Origin: GCA-2737595 sp037138535
GTDB lineage: Bacteria; Actinomycetota; Actinomycetes; Nanopelagicales; Nanopelagicaceae
NCBI GenBank assembly: GCA_037138535.1
Contig: JBAXIG010000073.1
Span: forward strand, 1 to 7,091
DNA: 7,091 bases
Direction of reading: 5' to 3'
Positions 1 to 5,626 of this stretch are shown here, one piece after another. Positions within the stretch are counted from its first letter, which is position 1; each line of letters begins with the position of its first letter. The position numbers and the translations under genes are program-made. The notes under the pieces are model-generated. The model was not told where the DNA came from. It was given only the letters and a program-made list of their open reading frames with translations, and did not search any database.

Positions 1-2
1 AT

Positions 3-986
3 AATCAAGATGCAAAGCGAACAGCATTTACCGTGAGTGTTGACGCTAAGGCCGGGATTACTACGGGTGTGAGCGCAATAGAGCGCGCAAATACCGTAAG
101 AGCGTTGTCTGATGACCATGCTCTTTCCACAGATTTCATCCGCCCAGGGCACGTTTTCCCATTGATAGCAGATAGCGGCGGGTTGCAGGCACGTGGAGGG
201 CATACCGAAGCAGGGGTTGCACTGTCGCACATTGCCGGTGAGAAGCCAGTCTGCTTACTCGCTGAAATTGTGAATGATGACGGATCTATGGCACGGGGTG
301 CAGCTCTTGAGTTTTTTGCAAAGAAACATTCCCTACCAGTTATCTCGGTTGCAGAGCTCAAGGCATATGTCATCGAGCATGGGATTCAAAATAGTGAAAC
401 GCCTTCGAGCTTTGAATTCTCTTGGGCTGACCTACCTTTAAGCACGGGAGCGTGGAAGATTGCCACCTATCCCGGACTTGGTCAGCGCGAACATGTGGTG
501 CTTGCGTTCGGCACGGCAAATAATGCTCCGATGGTTCGAATTCACAGCGAATGCTTTACAGGCGATGTCACGCAATCCCAACGTTGTGACTGTGGCGAGC
601 AGTTAGAGTTATCGATGTCGATGATTAAAGAGAACGGATACGGATTTATCGTGTATCTACGGGATCACGAGGGCCGGGGAATTGGTCTTGCTGAAAAGAT
701 CCTCGCCTACCAACTGCAAGACCAGGGCATGGATACCGTGGATGCAAACGTGCACCTAGGGCACCCTGTCGATGCTCGAGACTGGAGTGACGCGATTGCA
801 ATTGTTCGTGATCTTGGCCTAGATAAGCTTCACCTTTTGACAAATAATCCTCATAAGGTCGAGGCACTAGAGACCGCAGGTATCGGCGTACTTCGAATTC
901 CACTTGTGGTCCCTAGTAATAAATTCAATGAGGAGTACCTCGCAACAAAGGAAGAAAGATTAGGCCATATCCGAGGAGGCAAGTAA
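3..986 (+). CDS. ribBA: Bifunctional 3,4-dihydroxy-2-butanone-4-phosphate synthase / GTP cyclohydrolase II, 5'-truncated by window edge
   Basis: The frame is open to the left edge and reads through RTAFTVSVDA, a conserved internal RibB segment, so the true start lies upstream. The GTG at 33 is internal. About 327 residues are present; family members are usually about 400 or more, so roughly 80-100 N-terminal residues are missing. The RibB part (to about nt 400) shows PGHVFPL, RGGHTEA and AEIVNDDGSMA and makes DHBP from ribulose 5-phosphate. The RibA part (about nt 430 on) shows SECFTGD and RCDCGEQ, whose three Cys (nt 552, 585, 591) are the expected zinc ligands. It also has HEGRGIGL, AYQLQDQG with the conserved Tyr, the Arg of DARDW, and LLTNNP; it opens GTP in the first committed step of riboflavin synthesis. 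Small oddities: the usual AVDL after GHTEA is GVAL, and the usual FPLR is FPLI. It overlaps ribH by one base, so the two are one operon. Identity is secure. Confidence 0.97.
   Translation, partial: NQDAKRTAFTVSVDAKAGITTGVSAIERANTVRALSDDHALSTDFIRPGHVFPLIADSGGLQARGGHTEAGVALSHIAGEKPVCLLAEIVNDDGSMARGAALEFFAKKHSLPVISVAELKAYVIEHGIQNSETPSSFEFSWADLPLSTGAWKIATYPGLGQREHVVLAFGTANNAPMVRIHSECFTGDVTQSQRCDCGEQLELSMSMIKENGYGFIVYLRDHEGRGIGLAEKILAYQLQDQGMDTVDANVHLGHPVDARDWSDAIAIVRDLGLDKLHLLTNNPHKVEALETAGIGVLRIPLVVPSNKFNEEYLATKEERLGHIRGGK
974..979 (+). promoter_or_regulatory. Shine-Dalgarno of ribH (AGGAGG)
   Basis: A perfect AGGAGG lies inside the last codons of ribBA, six bases before the ribH ATG at 986. 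It fixes the ribH start and points to coupled translation across the TAATG junction. Confidence 0.9.
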
Positions 987-1453
987 TGACAGGTCATGCT
1001 CCAACAATCGAAATAAAGCCACTCCCCTTTGCACGAGTGGCAATTGTTTCTTCTTCCTGGCATCAGGATATTTGCAACGACTTGATCGCGGGCGCTCAGC
1101 GGGCATTATCTGCCGCACAGGTATCTAGAACCGAAGTCTTTTTTGTTCCGGGATCTTTTGAAATTCCTCTCGCATCCCAGTACGCATTAGAAAGTGGTTT
1201 TGATGCCGTGATTGCTTTGGGATTGGTACTGAAAGGTGAAACACCGCACTTTGAATATGTATGTCAAGGGGTGACTCAGGGAATTATGGACGTCTCATTA
1301 AAGTATGGGAAGCCTGTTGGTTATGGCGTTTTGATGTGCAACAGTCTCGACCAAGCTATCGATCGTTGTGGTCGTGCGAACAGCAGCGAAGATAAGGGAT
1401 TTGATAGTGCAATTGCGGTCCTAGAGCTTCTTCATTTGCAGGGGTCCATGTAA
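986..1453 (+). CDS. ribH: 6,7-dimethyl-8-ribityllumazine synthase
   Basis: At 155 residues this is the normal length for lumazine synthase, which condenses 5-amino-6-ribitylaminouracil with DHBP (the product of the RibB half of the upstream gene) to give 6,7-dimethyl-8-ribityllumazine. Family members form cytosolic pentamers or 60-mer capsids. Visible motifs in order are the N-terminal strand ARVAIVSSSWH (the Trp in the substrate-stacking position usually held by Phe or Trp), VPGSFEIPLA, LVLKGETPHFEYV with the catalytic-type His, PVGYGVLMCNSLDQAIDR, and the late EDKGFDSA whose Lys, with the preceding Arg, suits the phosphate site. The start is ATG 986, set by the AGGAGG upstream and overlapping the ribBA stop. 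ribE and ribD are not in the window and may lie upstream of ribBA. No strong terminator is visible after it. Confidence 0.97.
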   Translation: MTGHAPTIEIKPLPFARVAIVSSSWHQDICNDLIAGAQRALSAAQVSRTEVFFVPGSFEIPLASQYALESGFDAVIALGLVLKGETPHFEYVCQGVTQGIMDVSLKYGKPVGYGVLMCNSLDQAIDRCGRANSSEDKGFDSAIAVLELLHLQGSM

Positions 1454-1568
1454 GCCTGCTTTACCTTCCAAATCAGAATAACTCCTCATTACCAGTCCAA
1501 GTTTCGACTCCCCCGTAATTCCCAGTTAAATACCATTAAATAGGCGCGAGATATTGAAAGAAAGCATC

Positions 1569-1574
1569 TAAAAT
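1569..1574 (+). promoter_or_regulatory. -10 box of a probable leaderless ppa promoter (TAAAAT)
   Basis: TAAAAT is followed by exactly six bases and then the ppa ATG at 1581. A transcript starting at the usual distance would begin on the A of the start codon. There is no Shine-Dalgarno before this ATG, which fits leaderless initiation, common in Actinobacteria. No good -35 is seen at standard spacing; the TTGAAA at 1554-1559 is too close. Confidence 0.55.
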
Positions 1575-1580
1575 ATTCTC

Positions 1581-2069
1581 ATGAAGCCGATGATCTTTGA
1601 TGTTGTGATTGAGATTCCTGCTGGATCAAGAAATAAATATGAGATCGATCATGAAACTGGAAAGATTCGTTTAGATCGGATGCTCTTCACGTCAACTCGT
1701 TATCCATATGATTACGGCTTTGTGGAAAATACTCTTTCATTAGATGGTGACCCCCTAGACGCTCTCGTCATGTTGGATGAGCCCACCTTTCCCGGCTGCA
1801 TAGTCTCTTGCCGAGCTATCGGAATGCTTCGCATGACCGATGAAAAAGGAGGCGATGATAAATTGCTTTGCGTTGCAGCTGGGGATATCCGTAAGGATTA
1901 TCTAACTGATATTAGGGATCTGCCAACTTTTGAATTAGAGGAAATTAAGCACTTCTTCGAAGTTTACAAAACTCTCGAACCAAATAAATTAGTTCAAGGT
2001 GGTGATTGGGTTGGACAAGGTTTGGCAGAGGAAGAGATCAACAACTCTTACCAACGTTATAAATCTTGA
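1581..2069 (+). CDS. ppa: Inorganic pyrophosphatase, family I soluble type
   Basis: This 162-residue cytosolic enzyme hydrolyses pyrophosphate to two phosphates, pulling biosynthetic reactions forward. The family I signature D-G-D-P-L-D-A is at residues 55-61. Other active-site elements are visible: Glu11 and Lys19 of IEIPAGSRNKYE, RLDR (30-33), YPYDYGF (41-47), the metal-site region MTDEKGGDDK (85-94) and FFEVYK (125-130). The length and wording, such as VDHETG-like EIDHETG, GGDDKLLCV and ELEEIKHFF, closely recall the mycobacterial enzyme. ATG 1581 is preferred over the in-frame ATG at 1590 because the -10 box is spaced for 1581. It stands alone on the + strand, converging with the short-chain dehydrogenase gene; no classical GC-rich terminator with a T-run is visible in the 68-base gap. 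Confidence 0.97.
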   Translation: MKPMIFDVVIEIPAGSRNKYEIDHETGKIRLDRMLFTSTRYPYDYGFVENTLSLDGDPLDALVMLDEPTFPGCIVSCRAIGMLRMTDEKGGDDKLLCVAAGDIRKDYLTDIRDLPTFELEEIKHFFEVYKTLEPNKLVQGGDWVGQGLAEEEINNSYQRYKS

Positions 2070-2086
2070 ATCCTAAAAGCAATTGT

Positions 2087-2129
2087 CTTGATGCTTACTG
2101 GAATTCCATTCTTATATTTAACGATCAAG
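2087..2129. repeat. Short inverted repeat in the convergent gap
   Basis: CTTGAT (2087-2092) and ATCAAG (2124-2129) are complementary, and between them lies the 10-base palindrome TGGAATTCCA (2099-2108). The position between two converging genes suits termination, but the stem is short, the loop long and there is no T-tract, so this may be chance. Confidence 0.2.
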
Positions 2130-2137
2130 AGTGCCGG

Positions 2138-2854
2138 TCACCAAGGCACAACGTTACGCTCTTCCCATAAGACTCCAGTAAGCCTCTCTTGGTCACTAGC
2201 GCCCGTAAGATCAAAGTTTCTGGTCGCCAGCCAAATTGCAGTTTGAGCACCCTGTTCGGCAGATAATGGCGCGTCCGGTCCTCCCATATCTGTCCGCGAA
2301 TGATTGGGGCAGACTGCGTCGACCAAGAGCCCACGACTACCTAATCCCGTCTCGTGGGCAAGGTTGCGCACAAGCGCATTAACTCCAGCTTTACTTACCC
2401 GATACGGAGCTAGCCCTCCCGTGTTACCTGGCCCTGACATCCGGCCTAAACAAGCAGAGAAAACGATGACTCGCCCGCTTCGTGCCTCTGCCATCGGGGC
2501 AGCAACCGTGTTAAGCGCGCAGAAGACTGCATCTAAATTGATGGCCATCACTCGTCGCCATTCTGCAGTATCGGTTTTCAGAGTTTTCGACATTTTTGCA
2601 CTCATCACACCGTGAGCAAGGATCAAAATATCTGGCGCACCAAAGCGCTGAACAATTTCCTTAAAATGATTCTCTGAATGTCTAATATTCTCTAAATCGA
2701 CTGCAACGTACTCACACGTCAACTGCGCAGCCGCTTGTGATAGCCGTTCACTATCCTTGGCCACCAGAACCACATCATGTCCCTCGGCTCTTAGCGCCTT
2801 TGCACACTCAAAACCCAACCCTCGAGACCCACCGGTAATAATCGAAAGTGACAT
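2138..2854 (-). CDS. Short-chain dehydrogenase/reductase (SDR), classical type
   Basis: The 238-residue product is an NAD(P)-dependent classical SDR. The cofactor motif TGGSRGLG is at residues 7-14, the AHG form of the NNAG motif at 80-82, MAINLDAVF around 103-111, catalytic Ser133, and Tyr151 and Lys155 in YRVSK. The C-terminal pattern RTDMGGPDAP with GAQTAIWLA and the end ERNVVPW matches the carbonyl-reductase-like SDR group ending in RKPIPW-type tails. The substrate cannot be read from sequence. I chose ATG at 2854-2852, which places the glycine motif at the normal distance from the N-terminus. The in-frame ATG at 2911 would add 19 unrelated residues. No Shine-Dalgarno precedes the chosen start; a weak CAGAAT lies 7 bases before it and could serve a leaderless transcript. 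It sits 71 bases downstream of the DoxX-like gene and may share its transcript. Confidence 0.9.
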   Translation of the reverse strand: MSLSIITGGSRGLGFECAKALRAEGHDVVLVAKDSERLSQAAAQLTCEYVAVDLENIRHSENHFKEIVQRFGAPDILILAHGVMSAKMSKTLKTDTAEWRRVMAINLDAVFCALNTVAAPMAEARSGRVIVFSACLGRMSGPGNTGGLAPYRVSKAGVNALVRNLAHETGLGSRGLLVDAVCPNHSRTDMGGPDAPLSAEQGAQTAIWLATRNFDLTGASDQERLTGVLWEERNVVPW

Positions 2855-2925
2855 GACTTCAATTCTGCCCCATTGGACATCCGTTGTCGCGGGGAACCAT
2901 CTTCGGACCATTCGAGGAGTATCCG

Positions 2926-3372
2926 CTACCGGTGCCCACTTCTTCCTGCAATTCTAAACAAAGCGGCACGTTCTTGCCACGCCCCAGTTGACCACAGCGC
3001 CCACATCACTAATAAGGGTTGAAAAAACAATCGGAATATGCGTGCTGTATCGCTATTTAAACCAAAAGCATCAACATGATTGAGATACTGAGAGATATTT
3101 CCTGGAAAGACCGCCACAAAGAATGCTGCAACTACCCAGCCCGTTTGCACTCTGTAACGCCACCACACCACTAAAGATAATCCCAATACAATTTCAACAA
3201 TCCCAGAAGCCAGAACTACAAAATCTGCCCACGGGTGCAAGATCGTTGGAACTTGTGCCTGGAACTCTGTGCGACTGGTTGTTAAGTGTGTGATACCTGC
3301 ATACGCAAGTGCCAAGCCCAGAATTATTTGGGTGCCTCGTCGTGCAATCTTCATGTGGCTAGTAAACACCAT
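2926..3372 (-). CDS. DoxX-like integral membrane protein
   Basis: The 148-residue protein has four likely membrane helices, at about residues 14-30, 50-70, 76-92 and 112-129. The pattern YAGITHL, then SGIVEIVLGLSL, then FPGNISQYLN and finally RLFFQPLLVMWAL follows the DoxX/DoxD-like membrane family (usual core AGxxHF, GxxE, FPANxY, RLPLQxLLxxW). The family has been linked to terminal oxidase subunits and redox or thiol stress, but the function of most members is unknown, and none is claimed here. The start at 3372 has a GGTGG eight bases upstream; ATG 3354 (MKIARRG) is a reasonable alternative. The positively charged N-terminus KIARR predicts a cytosolic N-terminus. It is divergent from the Gfo/Idh/MocA operon and runs into the SDR gene. 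Confidence 0.85.
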   Translation of the reverse strand: MVFTSHMKIARRGTQIILGLALAYAGITHLTTSRTEFQAQVPTILHPWADFVVLASGIVEIVLGLSLVVWWRYRVQTGWVVAAFFVAVFPGNISQYLNHVDAFGLNSDTARIFRLFFQPLLVMWALWSTGAWQERAALFRIAGRSGHR

Positions 3373-3528
3373 TCAGAATTCCACCCACTCCTGAACCTCT
3401 AGATCGATCACTTACCCCAGCTACACATTGTTCTCTATCCCAAGTTAGCCCACTAAGAAAATTGTGGCAGGGAACGTATATGGGCACAGATAATCGATAA
3501 GTTTCCATGCAAGGAAGCCCGGAACAGC

Positions 3529-3534
3529 AATAAT
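3529..3534 (+). promoter_or_regulatory. Candidate -10 box (AATAAT) for the oxidoreductase/photolyase operon
   Basis: AATAAT would start a transcript near 3541, at the edge of the possible leader RNA. GATAAT at 3489-3494 is a rival with a longer leader. Neither has a convincing -35 element. Confidence 0.2.
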
Positions 3535-3657
3535 AAAAGTACTCGAGCTTTTGGCAGGGTAACCCGAGCACGCAGCGGGATGGTCTAGCCCTTCAAAATG
3601 ACGTGGCTTTGCATGGGCGCTATTCTTGGGCGTTGCCAATCCAAGGAGTTCCAAAAG
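3535..3657 (+). ncRNA. Possible structured leader RNA before the oxidoreductase operon
   Basis: Within the 284-base divergent gap, the part next to the operon contains several complementary segments. TTGGCA (3551-3556) pairs with TGCCAA (3634-3639). CTTTTGG (3548-3554) pairs with CCAAAAG (3651-3657), which ends on the start codon. TTCTTGG (3623-3629) pairs, with one G-U, with CCAAGGA (3641-3647), covering the Shine-Dalgarno. AAAAG (3535-3539) pairs with CTTTT (3548-3552). GGGTAACCC (3557-3565) is a small hairpin. Some of these pairings exclude one another, as in translational riboswitches, but I do not recognise a known class. The rest of the gap (3373-3534) shows no gene. Such matches can arise by chance, hence the low confidence. 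Confidence 0.25.
3643..3648 (+). promoter_or_regulatory. Shine-Dalgarno deciding a GTG start at 3657
   Basis: AAGGAG is followed by eight bases and GTG at 3657. This places the first residue of the downstream oxidoreductase seven residues before its Rossmann strand. A longer reading from ATG 3603 would add 18 residues with no family resemblance and has no ribosome binding site. Confidence 0.8.
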
Positions 3658-4685
3658 TGCCTAGCAAGGATATTAAAGTCGGATTACTCGCTTACGGCGC
3701 CATCGGTGATGAACACAATAAAGCAGTTCAAGCCACCGCGGGTCTCTCTCTTCATGCAGTCTGTGACACAAACCCTGAGCGGCTAACGGCGGCCCTGCAG
3801 ATTTCACCTAGTGCTAAAACTTTTACCGATGCTGATCAAATGTTGGCCCAAGGCGATCTCGATTTAGTCGTGATTTCCACACCACCAAATAGCCATTACA
3901 AATGGGCGAAACAAGCGCTATCACTTGGACTCCATGTGATGTTAGAGAAGCCAATGGCGCTCACGACGCAAGAGTGTGATGAGTTAATGGAGTTAGCAAA
4001 CATTAAAGGTGCACTTTTGGTTGTTTATCAGAATCGCCGCTACGACCTAGATTTCTTAACAATTCAAGAGCAAATTGAGAACGACGAGATCGGTGATGTC
4101 TTTCACTACGAATGCTTCGTTGGAGGCTATTCAAAGCCCTGTGCTTACTGGCACTCTGATGCCGCAATCTCTGGCGGTGCGATCTTCGACTGGGGCAGTC
4201 ACTTTATTGATCAGATAATGTCGTTGATGCCATCTGGTATTGACTTTGTAAGTGGGCTCAATCAAAAGCGAGTTTGGGATCACGTCACAAATGCAGATCA
4301 TGCACAGGTAAGTATTAACTTTAAAGATGGTTCACAGGCGATATTTATTAACTCAGACTTAGCTGCCGCTCGGAAGCCAAAATTTTACATTCTTGGAACA
4401 AAGGGTGCGCTGATTGGCGATTGGGATGAATCCGCCGGTGGCCCTGTTGCTGATCTACCTGCAATTATCACAATATCCCGTGGTGATGGAAGTAGCGAGG
4501 TAGTGAAGCATGTGAGCCAAGTCCCATACTCCTTTTACTCATCATTGGTGGCTTTCCTAAACGATGCCACCCCCATGTCAGTTCTCGCAGCGCAATCGCG
4601 TGATGTGGTTGCAATTATGCAGGCGGCGGAAGAGTCAGCTTTAGCAAATGGAAAACCTATCTCGCCCGCGCTCTTACGCGCATGA
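3657..4685 (+). CDS. Gfo/Idh/MocA family oxidoreductase (His-type active site)
   Basis: With the GTG start the product has 342 residues, normal for this NAD(P)-dependent sugar/inositol dehydrogenase family. The N-terminal Rossmann domain opens with KVGLLAYGAIGDEH (7-20) and includes ISTPPNSH (73-80), the common STPP turn. The catalytic-type EKP is at 97-99 with Lys98. The C-terminal alpha/beta domain carries GGAIFDWGSHFID (173-185), giving the D-x-G-x-H pair Asp178 and His182 typical of members that oxidise sugar hydroxyls. TNADHAQVSINFKDG (211-225) and the GTKGAL strand (247-252) are also family-typical. The substrate is unknown; sugars, inositols and their derivatives are the usual range. 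It is the first gene of a three-gene overlapping operon; its stop overlaps the next start as ATGA (4682-4685). Confidence 0.92.
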   Translation: MPSKDIKVGLLAYGAIGDEHNKAVQATAGLSLHAVCDTNPERLTAALQISPSAKTFTDADQMLAQGDLDLVVISTPPNSHYKWAKQALSLGLHVMLEKPMALTTQECDELMELANIKGALLVVYQNRRYDLDFLTIQEQIENDEIGDVFHYECFVGGYSKPCAYWHSDAAISGGAIFDWGSHFIDQIMSLMPSGIDFVSGLNQKRVWDHVTNADHAQVSINFKDGSQAIFINSDLAAARKPKFYILGTKGALIGDWDESAGGPVADLPAIITISRGDGSSEVVKHVSQVPYSFYSSLVAFLNDATPMSVLAAQSRDVVAIMQAAEESALANGKPISPALLRA

Positions 4686-5626
4686 TCAACTGGGGGTTTC
4701 TCGGTGCAGGCTGGATTGCGACAAAAGCCTTAGCGCCGGCGGTTCATGAGGCAAGAAATGCCAGATTGCTTGGCGTAGCGAGCCGAGATCTCGGCCGTGC
4801 AGCTGCCCTAGCACCGGAGAAAACTTATGACAAATATGAAGATTTACTTGCAGATAGCAAAATTGATGCAGTCTATATAAATCTTGCCAACCACCAACAT
4901 TGTGAATGGGCAATTGCAGCGCTAGCCGCCGGCAAACACGTTTTATGCGAAAAGCCACTTGCGCTAAATTATGTGCAGGGCCAGATGATGGCTGAGGCAG
5001 CTGAAAAATATGATCGCGTGTTGGTAGAGGCGGTCTGGAATCGCTGGCATCCTAGATTTGCACGCATAGTCGAATTGGTAAACAGCGGCGACATTGGAAC
5101 ACTCAACCGAATTGAATCATCGTTTTGTTTTCCTGCTCAAATTGAAAAGAATTATCGCCTCGACGTAGAAATGGGTGGCGGCAGTCTGCTTGATGTTGGG
5201 ATATATCAAGCCCATCTTTGGAGAGCGCTGATCCATGGTGAGCCTGAATTATATATTGAATCACTTACCGAAAATATTGGTAGTACTGGTGTGGATCTGA
5301 CCACACAGCTCGTCGGCAAGTTAAGTAATAACATAGGAATCCAAGCCCTCTCATCCTTTGAAATGCTCGAGACACAGAAGTTGGTTATCTCCGGTGAATT
5401 AGCCACAATCGAGTGCCTAGGAGATGATGCCTTCACCTCGTGGAATATGCCTAGTGTCATGCGCATCGGCGATCACCTTCAGGAATTTGCACCTGTTGAT
5501 CCGTACCGCTTAATGATTGAAAACGTGAGCGCCTCTATCTTGGGTGAATCCGCCTGGATCCCAGCAATCAATCAATCACTCTATGTGGCAAAAATAATTG
5601 ATCAGATTAGGACTTTCGAGAATTGA
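4682..5626 (+). CDS. Gfo/Idh/MocA family oxidoreductase (Tyr-type, dihydrodiol/xylose dehydrogenase-like)
   Basis: The 314-residue product is a second member of the family but from a different branch than its neighbour. It has NWGFLGAGWIA (3-13) as cofactor loop, the strand VYINLANHQHCEWA (64-77), CEKPLAL (89-95) with Lys91, VEAVWNRWHP (115-124), YRLDVEMGGGSLLDVGIY (158-175) and late FEMLETQKLVISGELATIE (226-244). The active site is D-x-G-x-Y (Asp171, Tyr175), with Tyr replacing the His of the first gene. This is the pattern of dihydrodiol dehydrogenase, NADP xylose dehydrogenase and glucose-fructose oxidoreductase relatives, so an aldose or similar substrate is likely but unproven. The start ATG overlaps the previous stop by four bases and has no Shine-Dalgarno of its own, so coupled translation is likely. 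Its stop overlaps the TTG start of the photolyase-like gene. Confidence 0.92.
   Translation: MINWGFLGAGWIATKALAPAVHEARNARLLGVASRDLGRAAALAPEKTYDKYEDLLADSKIDAVYINLANHQHCEWAIAALAAGKHVLCEKPLALNYVQGQMMAEAAEKYDRVLVEAVWNRWHPRFARIVELVNSGDIGTLNRIESSFCFPAQIEKNYRLDVEMGGGSLLDVGIYQAHLWRALIHGEPELYIESLTENIGSTGVDLTTQLVGKLSNNIGIQALSSFEMLETQKLVISGELATIECLGDDAFTSWNMPSVMRIGDHLQEFAPVDPYRLMIENVSASILGESAWIPAINQSLYVAKIIDQIRTFEN

Noticed and set aside
33..35. GTG at 33 as the start of the riboflavin gene.
   Set aside because: The upstream codons in frame encode conserved RibB sequence (RTAFT), so the gene simply begins outside the window.
2855..2911. N-terminal extension of the SDR to the ATG at 2911.
   Set aside because: It would put 19 unrelated residues before a strand that normally lies at the extreme N-terminus; the inner ATG at 2854 is the better start.
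3553..3640. Possible tRNA or known riboswitch in the GC-richer part of the gap.
   Set aside because: No T-arm consensus, no D-arm with proper spacing and no known aptamer core could be found; only generic pairings remain.
3359..3654. Reading frames on the minus strand across the divergent gap (about 70 codons each).
   Set aside because: They have no ribosome binding sites and no family resemblance, overlap each other, and one runs into the oxidoreductase gene; composition looks non-coding.
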